A stretch of DNA of 64,000 nucleotides. Origin: an uncultured Clostridia bacterium. Lineage in GTDB: Bacteria > Bacillota > Clostridia > TANB77 > CAG-465. A program made the position numbers and the translations under genes. The stretch covers positions 1 to 64,000 of the forward strand of contig CALXEQ010000008.1 in assembly GCA_944387375.1 (NCBI GenBank), given 5' to 3'. Under the pieces are notes generated by a model. The model had not been told where the DNA came from and made no database searches. It saw nothing but the letters and a program-made list of their open reading frames with translations. Positions 46,218 to 54,238 of the stretch are shown here, in pieces; position 1 is the stretch's first letter, and every line of letters begins with the position of its first letter.

Positions 46218-46258
46218 CACTAATTTAATAATGAGGTGTGATAATTATTATATTAGTG
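46218..46258 (+). other. Leader stem-loop with an AGGTG loop
   Basis: CACTAAT-T-TAATAAT pairs with ATTATTA-T-ATTAGTG; the 11-base loop contains GAGGTGTG. It lies in the 5-prime leader, about 20 bases after the predicted transcript start. A GTG in the loop opens a 17-codon frame ending on the ATGA of the main gene. Confidence 0.5.
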
Positions 46259-46287
46259 CTGGAAAAAAATTTTAAGGAGGAAAAAAA

Positions 46288-46734
46288 ATGAAATTTTCAA
46301 ACAAACTAACAAACACATTGACAGTAGATGTTAAAAGTGAGGAGGATAAACTTTTAAGAATTAATTTACAAAAACAAGGAATCAATCTTGTAAATGTAAG
46401 TTTTCCTGAAAAGCTTGAAAAAATTGACAAAAATTATATTGAAAGAAACTGGAAAAACGCATTAAAGAATAATGTAGAAAATACAGTTTTTATTGGTAAT
46501 GCAAAAGGTAAAGTAATCTTACTTTTTGAAGATGATGAATTACAATTTACTTTACTTAAATTAGTAGAAAAATTAAAATTAAATGCACTTTATACATATG
46601 TAATTGATCTTGGAGAAAAATATCTTATGCAAAGAGAAATTTACAAAAGTGGTACGTTAGTGTTAGATAATTTTGATGAAGAAGAAGAAAGAATTAAAAT
46701 AGCAAAATTTAATTTTGCTAGATGTCTAAGATAA
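46288..46734 (+). CDS. Hypothetical cytosolic protein
   Basis: A 148-residue soluble protein, not recognised. It has alternating charged and hydrophobic stretches with no membrane helix or signal. Noticeable parts are VENTVFIGNAKGKVILLFEDDELQF in the middle and a Glu-rich FDEEEERIKIAKFNFARC end. An AAGGAGG site, a consensus promoter and a strong terminator show that it is a well-expressed single gene. Function unknown. Confidence 0.6.
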   Translation: MKFSNKLTNTLTVDVKSEEDKLLRINLQKQGINLVNVSFPEKLEKIDKNYIERNWKNALKNNVENTVFIGNAKGKVILLFEDDELQFTLLKLVEKLKLNALYTYVIDLGEKYLMQREIYKSGTLVLDNFDEEEERIKIAKFNFARCLR

Positions 46735-46739
46735 AAATT

Positions 46740-46769
46740 GGTCCTTGATAAATCAAGGACTATTTTTTT
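46740..46769 (+). terminator. Terminator behind the gene at 46288
   Basis: Stem GTCCTTGAT/ATCAAGGAC with a two-base loop and ATTTTTTT. Confidence 0.88.
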
Positions 46770-46781
46770 ACCATTTTAAAG

Positions 46782-46810
46782 TTGACATAAGTTAAAATAA
46801 ATGATATAAT
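46782..46810 (+). promoter_or_regulatory. Consensus promoter of the gene at 46917
   Basis: TTGACA (46782-46787), 17 bp, TATAAT (46805-46810). Confidence 0.88.
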
Positions 46811-46832
46811 AATAAAACATTTAAAATATGAC

Positions 46833-46880
46833 ACAACTAATAATTTAGGAGGTGAAGATAGTTTTATTATATTTAGTTGT
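46833..46880 (+). other. Leader stem-loop with AGGAGGTGA in the loop
   Basis: ACAACTAA (46833-46840) pairs with TTAGTTGT (46873-46880). The loop carries a perfect AGGAGGTGA that does not serve the main start 60 bases later. A GTG in it opens a 10-codon hydrophobic frame. The design is similar to the leader at 46218. Confidence 0.45.
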
Positions 46881-46916
46881 TTAAATGGAAATTAATGAAA
46901 GGAATGGTTATATATT

Positions 46917-47585
46917 ATGGATATTATAATCAAAAATAAAATAAATGTTTTCGGAAACTATGAAGGAACAAATTTAGTAGTAAATAAAATAACAGATAAA
47001 AAGGGTAAATTTTCTTTTAACAGATTGGTACCAATTGAACCTATTGCTGAAGATGATGATATGACAGATTATATTTGTGCATGTATAAATCTTTATATGA
47101 AGCAGAATGATATTAAAGATGATAAATTTATTAATAGTTGTAAGTTTGTTGGTATTACGAGAAAAAATCCATATAATTTCCAAGTTTTAGATGATGAAGA
47201 AATAAATAAATATAAGAAAAAATATAAAACTAAAAAAATGCTTGAGGATGCGGAATCCTTTTTAAATAAAATTAACTCAAAAATAATTTTTAATGGAACT
47301 ATGGTAAGAGAAGCTAAATGGGGAACTATTAGTGAACCTATTAATTTTAGAAGTAAAAATAATATATTTTATTTTGATACTTTTTATACACCTGCTTTAG
47401 AGGTAGTAAAAAGTTTAGCACCATTTACTATAGATAATCCAGGTACTTTAATTTCATATACTTATGCAAGTGGTAAAAGAGCTAATGAATTAATAATAAG
47501 TAACGGAGAAATTAAGTATAGAGTAAAAAATGAGTTGGAAAATGTAAGGCTAATAGATGAAATAAAGAAAAATGTATTTATATAA
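46917..47585 (+). CDS. Possible DUF1281/YubB ferredoxin-like domain protein
   Basis: A 222-residue soluble protein. The layout of an N-terminal INVFGN strand, GKFSFNRLVPIEP, a helical middle, REAKWGT and then FYFDTFYTPALEVVKSLA is reminiscent of the Api92/YubB ferredoxin-like domain family (LTVxG; FSFxxLxPxP; WGTKW; FxTAWxPP), here much diverged. The family is common in plasmids and phage and of unknown function. The start ATG is 14 bases from GAAAGGA. It has its own promoter and terminator. The family call is tentative. Confidence 0.5.
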   Translation: MDIIIKNKINVFGNYEGTNLVVNKITDKKGKFSFNRLVPIEPIAEDDDMTDYICACINLYMKQNDIKDDKFINSCKFVGITRKNPYNFQVLDDEEINKYKKKYKTKKMLEDAESFLNKINSKIIFNGTMVREAKWGTISEPINFRSKNNIFYFDTFYTPALEVVKSLAPFTIDNPGTLISYTYASGKRANELIISNGEIKYRVKNELENVRLIDEIKKNVFI

Positions 47586-47586
47586 A

Positions 47587-47613
47587 AAGAAAGTGCAATC
47601 GCACTTTCTTTTA
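47587..47613 (+). terminator. Terminator behind the gene at 46917
   Basis: Stem AGAAAGTGC/GCACTTTCT with a four-base loop and TTTT, right after the stop. Confidence 0.85.
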
Positions 47614-47676
47614 TTATACTATTTTTCATAGTTTTGATAGTTTATAATAAAAACAAAGCAAAAATTAAATAATTAT

Positions 47677-47705
47677 TTGACATAACACTAAAAATATGCT
47701 ATAAT
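47677..47705 (+). promoter_or_regulatory. Consensus promoter of the gene at 47803
   Basis: TTGACA (47677-47682), 17 bp, TATAAT (47700-47705), about 100 bases upstream of the coding start. Confidence 0.85.
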
Positions 47706-47802
47706 CATCATGCTTCTTAATATTTGTGTAGAGACACCTTAATAGGTTGTTTTGGAGAAGTTGCAAAGATATTGCAATCTACCGAAAAAGGAGGGAATTC
47801 AC

Positions 47803-48510
47803 ATGAGTGAATTTTTAATTAACAACATGATTGTTGTTCAATATTTAGTACTTATTTTTGAGTACGGCCTTTTAGTTTTAGGACTATTATATTTGTACAG
47901 AATAGTCAGACAAGAGCATTTTGAAAACAAAATTGAAAAATGTGAAGAGCAAAGAAATGAGGCAAGAGATGATTACTTATATAGTATTACTCATACAGAT
48001 CGAGAGCTTCTTACGGAGGATGAGGATTATTCTAAAAAGCTTGATGACAAAAGGAAAGAAATGGAAAGCAAAACTGAAGTTTTAAATTCTCAAATCCAAG
48101 ATTATAGCAAAAAGTCTGAAAGTTCTAAAACAAATTCAAATATAATAATGTCCACAGTTGGAGTATTTTTAATAGTATTATTAATGCTATTAAATTTTGG
48201 TAGAAGTTGCATTGGAGGCGATATTAGTTACATAGTTCCTATAGAGAATAATGTAAATCAAGATATTGCAATTACAGCATATTATGAAGTAGAATATGAG
48301 GGGGTAAGTCAAAAGACACTTACAGTATTCGTTAGAAACGATTCTCAAAAAATATTAGAGAATGCGATACTAAAGGAGAAAAAATCAGGTAATACAGTAG
48401 ATGTAAAAACTTTAGAACCTGGAGAAGAAAAAATTGTATCTATAAATGTATATAGTTTAACAGATTCTGATTATGAATTTGAGCTATTAGATATAAATTT
48501 CAAAGAATAG
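47803..48510 (+). CDS. Hypothetical two-helix membrane protein with coiled coil
   Basis: A 235-residue protein. A membrane helix near residues 10-32 is followed by a charged helical stretch (about 40-108) with coiled-coil character, a second membrane helix (about 113-132), and a C-terminal domain of about 95 residues with YEVEYEGVSQKTLTVFVRND and ending in VSINVYS-type strands, which looks like an immunoglobulin-like beta domain outside the cell. AAAGGAGGG at eight bases fixes the ATG at 47803 instead of the earlier TTG. No known family. Confidence 0.55.
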   Translation: MSEFLINNMIVVQYLVLIFEYGLLVLGLLYLYRIVRQEHFENKIEKCEEQRNEARDDYLYSITHTDRELLTEDEDYSKKLDDKRKEMESKTEVLNSQIQDYSKKSESSKTNSNIIMSTVGVFLIVLLMLLNFGRSCIGGDISYIVPIENNVNQDIAITAYYEVEYEGVSQKTLTVFVRNDSQKILENAILKEKKSGNTVDVKTLEPGEEKIVSINVYSLTDSDYEFELLDINFKE

Positions 48511-48528
48511 GGAAACCTATTCTTTTTC
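48502..48528 (+). terminator. Terminator at the end of the gene at 47803
   Basis: Stem AAAGAATAGG/CCTATTCTTT with a GAAA loop and CTTT; the upstream arm includes the stop codon. Confidence 0.8.
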
Positions 48529-48529
48529 T

Positions 48530-48558
48530 TTGCATATTTTACATAATTATGGTATAAT
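48530..48558 (+). promoter_or_regulatory. Promoter of the gene at 48642
   Basis: TTGCAT (48530-48535), 17 bp, TATAAT (48553-48558). Confidence 0.75.
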
Positions 48559-48641
48559 AAAGATATGTTTAAATAAGATATTTTTTACTTAATAGAAGAA
48601 AAAATTAAATGTACATTTTTTTGTACAAAAAGGAGGTAGAA

Positions 48642-48920
48642 ATGACCGAACAAATTAGGGAGTTTTTGCAGTCAGGAAACTATATTAATATATTTATTAT
48701 AGGATTTATAATATTAATAAATATATTGAAGGAAGGATTAATACTTGCAAATGAGAATTTTGATGAATTAATCAAAAACAATAAGGAGCTATTAAGTGAG
48801 CAAGATGTTATTAAGGCTAACAAACATATAACTTTTAATAAAGGATTAGTACTATTTGCAAGAATTTTAATTTGGCTATTAGTTATAGTTTTATTAATTA
48901 ATATGATTAATTTTATTTGA
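48642..48920 (+). CDS. Small hypothetical membrane protein
   Basis: A 92-residue protein with two membrane helices: about residues 14-36 (NIFIIGFIILINILKEGLIL) and 70-91 (ILIWLLVIVLLINM). Between them is a soluble loop with ENFDELIKNNKELLSEQDVIKANKH. AAAGGAGG before ATG at 48642 decides the start over an upstream open frame. Its leader holds a TGTACA/TGTACA hairpin just before the ribosome binding site. Function unknown. Confidence 0.55.
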   Translation: MTEQIREFLQSGNYINIFIIGFIILINILKEGLILANENFDELIKNNKELLSEQDVIKANKHITFNKGLVLFARILIWLLVIVLLINMINFI

Positions 48921-48946
48921 AGTAAGCAAAAAAGCTTACTTTTTTG
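48920..48946 (+). terminator. Terminator behind the small membrane protein
   Basis: Stem AAGTAAGC/GCTTACTT with a six-base A loop and TTTTG. Confidence 0.85.
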
Positions 48947-48947
48947 T

Positions 48948-48976
48948 TTGAGTTAGATAAATAAATATTGTATAAT
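48948..48976 (+). promoter_or_regulatory. Promoter giving a probably leaderless vanZ-like transcript
   Basis: TTGAGT (48948-48953), 17 bp, TATAAT (48971-48976). The expected start of transcription, seven to nine bases on, coincides with the ATG at 48985. Confidence 0.6.
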
Positions 48977-48984
48977 ATATAATT

Positions 48985-49524
48985 ATGATGGAAGAAGAAA
49001 TAAAACAAAATTTAAAAGAAAAGTATAATAAAAAAATTAATATTGCTATTAAAGTTATTAACTTTATATTTTTAGTTGCTTGGATGGGATTAGTATTTTA
49101 TTTTTCAAGTGAGATAGGTAACGAATCATCTAGCACTAGTGGAAATACTATAAGGAAAATAATAACTTTTTTTAATGATGAGATAAAATTAGAAGATTTA
49201 AATTATATTGTAGAAACTTATCAACCGATTGTAAGAAAAATAGCACATTTTACTTTATATACAACAGGAGGGTTTATTATATATAATTTTATAAATAAAT
49301 TTAAAATTAATAGATCAAAAAAAATTATTTTTTCATTATTAATTGGAGTATTATATGCGATTACAGATGAATTACATCAGTATTTTGTACCAGGTAGATC
49401 TGGTAAAATATTAGATGTAATTATAGATAGTAGTGGAATAATTACTGGGATTTTATTATTTATTATATTTATAAAAATAATAAGTATAATCCAAAACAAA
49501 TTATTTGTAAAATTTAATAATTGA
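48985..49524 (+). CDS. VanZ-family membrane protein
   Basis: A 179-residue protein with four membrane helices and the VanZ pattern: WMGLVFYFSSEIG near residue 34, VRKIAHFTLYTTGGF near 78, and YAITDELHQYFVPGRSGKILDVIID near 120. VanZ-type proteins are tied to glycopeptide resistance or cell-envelope processes. No ribosome binding site precedes the start; the promoter places the transcript start at or next to the ATG (ATGATG), so translation may begin on a leaderless mRNA. A second VanZ protein is encoded at 55533. Confidence 0.88.
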   Translation: MMEEEIKQNLKEKYNKKINIAIKVINFIFLVAWMGLVFYFSSEIGNESSSTSGNTIRKIITFFNDEIKLEDLNYIVETYQPIVRKIAHFTLYTTGGFIIYNFINKFKINRSKKIIFSLLIGVLYAITDELHQYFVPGRSGKILDVIIDSSGIITGILLFIIFIKIISIIQNKLFVKFNN

Positions 49525-49549
49525 TTATTTATGTAAATTGTGATATAAT
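49521..49549 (+). promoter_or_regulatory. Promoter of the LCP gene
   Basis: TTGATT (49521-49526), 17 bp, TATAAT (49544-49549), overlapping the vanZ-like stop. Confidence 0.75.
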
Positions 49550-49574
49550 CAATGTCACGTAAAGGAGAATATAA

Positions 49575-50531
49575 ATGTTAAAAAAAGATGGTAAAGTATG
49601 GATAGTGTTTGTAGTAATAATAGCTATTGTATTAATCGCAATATTATGTGGATACTTATTTATAAAAAGTAAATTTGATAAAATGACATATAAAGAGCTT
49701 GACGAAACAGATTTGGGAATAGAAGTAAATAATGACGATACAGCTCAGGTAAATGTTGAAGATGTAACAAAATTTGTTATTTTTGGAAGTGATTCAAGAG
49801 ATACGGATAACAGTTATGCTGGCAGATCTGACACTATAATAATTGTAGTTATAAATAATATAGATAAAAGTATTAATTTAATTAGTGTGCCAAGAGATAC
49901 ATATGTTGAGGTTCCAGGATATGGAATGACTAAGATTAATCATGCATATGCTTATGGACAAGAACAATTAAGTATAAAAACTTTAAATACTAATTTTGGA
50001 CTTGACTTAACACAGTATGTAACTATAGATTTTTCTGGTCTTGTTAACTGTATAGATAGAGTTGGAGGTGTAGAACTTACTCTTACTCAAGAAGAAGTTG
50101 ATTTTATTAATAGCTCAATGACTCCTGAAAATAAGATTGCAAGTGCTGGTACAATAACCCTAAATGGGGAGCAAGCATTAAAACATTCTAGAAATAGATA
50201 TGTTGGAAATGATTTTACAAGAGCCTTTAGACAAAGAGAGATTTTAATTGCATTAATGAAAAAAGTATCTACTATGTCTCCAGAAGAAATACTTGATTTA
50301 TCTGACGATATATTGGTTAATTTGACAACTAATATGGATATAAACATGTATAAAGATATGTTTTTAAAATTGTCTGGAGATATGTCTACATATTTAAGTA
50401 ATATAAACTCTGTTCAAATTCCATCAACAGACTATGGTTATGATAATTGGGTAGATGGTATATATTACTTTGGATTTGATATGGAAAGAGCAAAACAAGA
50501 TTTTAATAAATACTATTATGGAAATGAATAA
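49575..50531 (+). CDS. LytR-CpsA-Psr family glycopolymer transferase
   Basis: A 318-residue membrane protein with a short cytosolic N terminus, one helix (about 8-30) and a large external LCP domain. Motifs are FVIFGSDSRD with the pyrophosphate-binding Arg and Asp, GRSDTIIIV, INLISVPRDTYVEVPGYG and DRVGGVELTL, followed by LKHSRNRYVGNDFTRAFRQREIL. LCP proteins attach teichoic acids or capsular polysaccharides to peptidoglycan. The polysaccharide operon that begins at 55.5 kb is a natural source of its substrate. Confidence 0.93.
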   Translation: MLKKDGKVWIVFVVIIAIVLIAILCGYLFIKSKFDKMTYKELDETDLGIEVNNDDTAQVNVEDVTKFVIFGSDSRDTDNSYAGRSDTIIIVVINNIDKSINLISVPRDTYVEVPGYGMTKINHAYAYGQEQLSIKTLNTNFGLDLTQYVTIDFSGLVNCIDRVGGVELTLTQEEVDFINSSMTPENKIASAGTITLNGEQALKHSRNRYVGNDFTRAFRQREILIALMKKVSTMSPEEILDLSDDILVNLTTNMDINMYKDMFLKLSGDMSTYLSNINSVQIPSTDYGYDNWVDGIYYFGFDMERAKQDFNKYYYGNE

Positions 50532-50559
50532 GATAAGTTTGATATTAGTATAATATAAA

Positions 50560-50602
50560 AAAATAGAGGTTATAGAATAAAATCTATAGCCTCTAATATT
50601 TT
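50560..50602. terminator. Bidirectional terminator
   Basis: A 13-base stem TAGAGGTTATAGA/TCTATAGCCTCTA (one G-U) with T runs on both strands, between the convergent LCP gene and the gene ending at 50603. Confidence 0.85.
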
Positions 50603-51214
50603 TTATTTTAAATAATAATTGCTTCCTTGATATGGTTCAGTAATTGGTATAGTTACATCATTTATAGTAATAGAGCCACTATCTAATGAAAACCATACAT
50701 CTAAGTTTTGACCAAAATATTCTTGTAGAGTTTTTTCTATACTGTCAAATATAGTAAAAGCTAAATCATCATTAGTAGTATATTGTTCATTTCCAATATA
50801 TGAGTCATTTGTATTAAATGGAGCAGAATTTGAGTTAAAATCTATTGTCATTCCACCTTTACCATCTGTAATATCATTAGCAATTAGTCTATATCCTAAT
50901 ATATCTCCTATAGCTTCTAAAATTTGACTTGCTTGATAAGTAGCAGAACCACTTTTGTCTATATTTACAGTGAATTCTTCAAAGTTATCTTCTGTACCAA
51001 TGTAAATTGTAGTATTATATTCTTGATTTTCTTCTGATTGAGAAGTTGTATTAGAATCAGATTTATTATTTGAAGTATTATTTTGTTCTTCATTTACTGT
51101 GTTATCTATTATTTCATTTTCATTACTTTCACCTTTATCTAAAAGCTTAAATCCTAAAAATACTACTAAAGCTAGTAATACTAAAATAATTATAAAAGTT
51201 AAAAATTTTTTCAT
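50603..51214 (-). CDS. Hypothetical membrane-anchored extracellular protein
   Basis: A 203-residue protein with an N-terminal membrane anchor (about residues 4-23), a low-complexity linker rich in Asn, Ser, Thr and Glu (about 30-68), and a C-terminal domain of about 130 residues with a central DITDGKGGMTIDF and a final SITINDVTIPI. The end segment with paired beta strands is vaguely like GerMN or similar extracellular domains. It is the last gene of a four-gene minus-strand operon, 11 bases behind the P-loop NTPase. Function unknown. Confidence 0.55.
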   Translation of the reverse strand: MKKFLTFIIILVLLALVVFLGFKLLDKGESNENEIIDNTVNEEQNNTSNNKSDSNTTSQSEENQEYNTTIYIGTEDNFEEFTVNIDKSGSATYQASQILEAIGDILGYRLIANDITDGKGGMTIDFNSNSAPFNTNDSYIGNEQYTTNDDLAFTIFDSIEKTLQEYFGQNLDVWFSLDSGSITINDVTIPITEPYQGSNYYLK

Positions 51215-51225
51215 TAAATCATCTC

Positions 51226-52527
51226 CTATTTTTTTATTTCATTTTCAAAAAATTCTTTGTAATTTTCTAATATTTTATTAGTATCAATTCCAGTTATTTC
51301 AGGTTCAACTGTACCCAATTCTTTTTTGTTTTCACTTGCATATTTAATAAATCCATTGCCTGGTTGAAGTATATATTTTTCTTGATTTTCATAACTTAGA
51401 CTAATACTTGAAAATAACCAAGCTGGAAGTTTTCCACTAATATATAGCTTTTTATTTATATCTATGTCTGGAAATTTCATATTTTCAAAATCTTCTGGTA
51501 CTATTTTATTATTTGGATTTGGTTCAAAACCTAAAAATATGCTATCATCTGTTTTAGAAGTTATTAAGTTTAGTTTATTATCATCTAATACATTATATAA
51601 ATATGTGTTATTTTCTAATTTAGAAGAATCTTGTATAATGTTTAATTCAGCTTTATTTGATTGTATAAATTTATCTTGTCTTGCATCATAAAATTTAATA
51701 TTTTTTATATTTGAATCAATAGCAGCTTGCGTGCAAAGGCCAGCAACCCAGTTTGCTCTAGCTTCAAAAAAATTAGCTTCATTTTTATTTTTTAATCTAT
51801 TTATTAGATTAGAATAAATTTCACATGATTTTGATACATTCCATTTTGCATTATTTGTTTCTTTATCTATCATATCTAGTTCTTTAGCAATATCTAGCAT
51901 ATTTATAGTATCTTTATCTGATATATATTTAGCTCCTTTAATTTCTTTTTGAGCATTTTTTTTGGTAATTGTAATTTCTTGGATCTTATCTAGTATTTTA
52001 TTTATAAGAGGTGAAGTATATTTAGTTTTACCTCTTTGAAGATCTGTTATTTTACCAGTAATTACATCATTATTAGAAGAGGAATATATCTCATCTTTTC
52101 CTTCTAAAGCTGAGTCTAAAATTGCAATAGGTAATACATCGTGTTCTTTTGAAAATTCTTCCCATTTCTTTTTATCTTCTGGATTATTACTTAATATTAT
52201 TGAGTAGTTACAAGTATCAAAAATCTTTTCTTTGTCTTCGTTTATTTTTCCACCTACATCTACTAGAACGATGGAAGCTTTTTCGTTTTCTATACTATTT
52301 GTATTATATTGAGTTCTTTGTTCACTAAAATCCCCTTTTCTTCTTGTAGCTTGGATTTGTTCTTGATTTACATTGTTACTATACATTCCTTCACCATCTG
52401 GTGCAGCACGAACAATTGCTGTATGTGATTGAGGTAAATTTTTATATATTGTACTTAAAAGTACACTTTTCCCTGAATGTGGCGGACCACAAAATATTAT
52501 TCTTATATTTTCAATATTTTCTTTCAT
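51226..52527 (-). CDS. P-loop NTPase resembling the ATPase domain of long Csx3 proteins
   Basis: A 433-residue protein. Walker A GPPHSGKS is at 14-21, followed by AAPDGEGMYS (41-50), a TRRKGDFSEQ segment, and the Walker B-like VLVDVGG near 87-93. Then come CNYSIILSNN and GKITDLQRGKTKYTSPLI. The order G-PPHSGKS, R-x-PDGEG, VDVGG, C-x-x-A/S-I-I-L-S is what I recall from the ATPase domain fused to Csx3 in type III CRISPR loci. Here no Csx3 ring-nuclease domain and no CRISPR array are seen. The second half (about 240-433) is not recognised. The match is from memory and needs a profile search. Confidence 0.55.
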   Translation of the reverse strand: MKENIENIRIIFCGPPHSGKSVLLSTIYKNLPQSHTAIVRAAPDGEGMYSNNVNQEQIQATRRKGDFSEQRTQYNTNSIENEKASIVLVDVGGKINEDKEKIFDTCNYSIILSNNPEDKKKWEEFSKEHDVLPIAILDSALEGKDEIYSSSNNDVITGKITDLQRGKTKYTSPLINKILDKIQEITITKKNAQKEIKGAKYISDKDTINMLDIAKELDMIDKETNNAKWNVSKSCEIYSNLINRLKNKNEANFFEARANWVAGLCTQAAIDSNIKNIKFYDARQDKFIQSNKAELNIIQDSSKLENNTYLYNVLDDNKLNLITSKTDDSIFLGFEPNPNNKIVPEDFENMKFPDIDINKKLYISGKLPAWLFSSISLSYENQEKYILQPGNGFIKYASENKKELGTVEPEITGIDTNKILENYKEFFENEIKK

Positions 52528-52540
52528 CTTTTTTCACCTC

Positions 52541-53422
52541 TTATTTATTATCCATTATATATTCTAATAATTTCAAAGTGGCAAAACTTGCGATTTCTTT
52601 TTTTTGGATTATTATTCCTATATCTATTTTTGGTAGTTTTAAATTAGATATAACAAAGATATCTTTTTTAATTGCATCTTTTAGACCTATTCCAATTCCT
52701 AATCCATCTTTTGCTATTCTTTTTCTAGAAGTATTACTAGAAAATATATATTTAGAATTAATATTTAAATTTTGAGTTTGAAAGAAAGAGTAAATAACTT
52801 TACCAGTATTAGATGTTGTTGTTGGTAAAATTAATGTTCCTTTTAATATATCTTCCCATTTGTTTATATCTATATTATTTTTCTCTAAGTATTCTTTAGT
52901 AGAGTATACTACTAGTTCTAATGATTTATATTTAATAATATCTATGTTCTCTTTTATTTCTTCTGATGGCAAAGGAACAATAGCCATATCAAGTTCACCA
53001 TTTGATACCATTTCAATTGCAGTAGAAGAACGACCAGAGACAACATCTACACAAATTTTAGGATAATCTCTCATAAATTTTTCAAGTGGATTAAAAAGAA
53101 CAATTTCGCTTATTGTAGTACCTGCTTTAATTTTTAATGAACCTTCTTCTAAATTTATATATTGACTAAATTTTTTAGGTGCATTTTCAAGTGCATCAAT
53201 ACTAGGTTTAATAAAGCTATATAAGCTTTTACCTTGTTCGGTTAAAACTACACCTTTTGGTGTTCTATAAAAAAGAGCACCACCAAGTTCTTCTTCAAGC
53301 TTTTTAATACTTTGAGTTACTGCAGGTTGTGAAATATATAAACTTTCAGCTGCCTTATATATTTTACCAGTCTGAGCAACTATGCAAAATAGTCTTAAAA
53401 GTTCTAGACTAACATTTGACAT
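52541..53422 (-). CDS. LysR-family transcriptional regulator
   Basis: A 293-residue regulator. The N-terminal winged helix-turn-helix reads LELLRLFCIVAQTGKIYKAAESLYISQPAVTQSIKKLEEELGGALF in outline, the canonical LysR head. The effector domain follows (about 90-290) with AGTTISEIVLFNPLEKF and DMAIVPLP. LysR regulators often control a divergent neighbour, but here the gene is second in a same-strand operon between a DUF3800 gene (19 bases) and the P-loop NTPase gene (13 bases). Its effector is unknown. Confidence 0.92.
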   Translation of the reverse strand: MSNVSLELLRLFCIVAQTGKIYKAAESLYISQPAVTQSIKKLEEELGGALFYRTPKGVVLTEQGKSLYSFIKPSIDALENAPKKFSQYINLEEGSLKIKAGTTISEIVLFNPLEKFMRDYPKICVDVVSGRSSTAIEMVSNGELDMAIVPLPSEEIKENIDIIKYKSLELVVYSTKEYLEKNNIDINKWEDILKGTLILPTTTSNTGKVIYSFFQTQNLNINSKYIFSSNTSRKRIAKDGLGIGIGLKDAIKKDIFVISNLKLPKIDIGIIIQKKEIASFATLKLLEYIMDNK

Positions 53423-53441
53423 TTTAAAATCCCCCCTAAAA

Positions 53442-54095
53442 TTAAACTCTACGGTTTAATCTATAAATTCGCATTCTCTTTTTTTGATTTAAAGAGTTAA
53501 ATACTTTAAAAGGATTAGGAGACTGAGCAATATTCCAAATTGTATTACACATAATATCTGCTACTTGTATCATGTAGTTTTTGCTTGAATCCCAGTATGC
53601 AACATTAAGTTCAAATTTCATTTTTCGCTCTATATTAAAATGGATTTTTAAATACATTTCTAATGAGTTTATATCTTCTATTTTCATAGATGATTTATCT
53701 ATATTAATAAAGAGATAGTCTTTTTCATTAGTTTTAATAAGCCCTATTTTAACTAAATAATCTAGAAGTTTACCTATTATATAATTGTAATATAGGTGTA
53801 TTTCTTCTATTTTTACACCAATTTTTTCTTTATCTACTATTACGCCAACTATATACATACCATTCATTTGTTGAAGTTTAACAACTATATCCATTTTTTC
53901 TTCCATATTAAGGTAAGCAGCTTTAAGTTCTGTATCAAAATCCATGTTTAATTTTTCTTTTAATTCTCTATTTATTTCAACATATGATTTTTTAATATCA
54001 TCATAATTGTTAGTAAAAATACCACCAATTACAAAGTATCTATCTGGACTATTTTTGTGTAAATTGCCAGATTCGTCTAAAAATAAGTATTGCAT
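53442..54095 (-). CDS. DUF3800 domain protein
   Basis: A 217-residue protein with the DUF3800 hallmarks: YLFLDESGNLH at the start with the DES triad, FVIGGIF next, NIDKSS in the middle and the C-terminal YMIQVADIMCNTIWN with the conserved Q-x-A-D. The domain is thought to have an RNase H-like fold with these acidic residues at the putative active site, and is frequent in defence and mobile contexts. It heads a four-gene operon with a LysR regulator and an NTPase. Its own activity is not established. Confidence 0.85.
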   Translation of the reverse strand: MQYLFLDESGNLHKNSPDRYFVIGGIFTNNYDDIKKSYVEINRELKEKLNMDFDTELKAAYLNMEEKMDIVVKLQQMNGMYIVGVIVDKEKIGVKIEEIHLYYNYIIGKLLDYLVKIGLIKTNEKDYLFINIDKSSMKIEDINSLEMYLKIHFNIERKMKFELNVAYWDSSKNYMIQVADIMCNTIWNIAQSPNPFKVFNSLNQKKRMRIYRLNRRV

Positions 54096-54238
54096 ATAAA
54101 CCTCCTATAATAAAAAAATTATATCATATATATCTTTAATAGTAAAAGGTAAAATTATTTATTTTTTTCATAATTAACACAAAAATTATATATAAACATA
54201 ACATATTATAGGTAGAATTTGAATATATAAAGAAAGGG

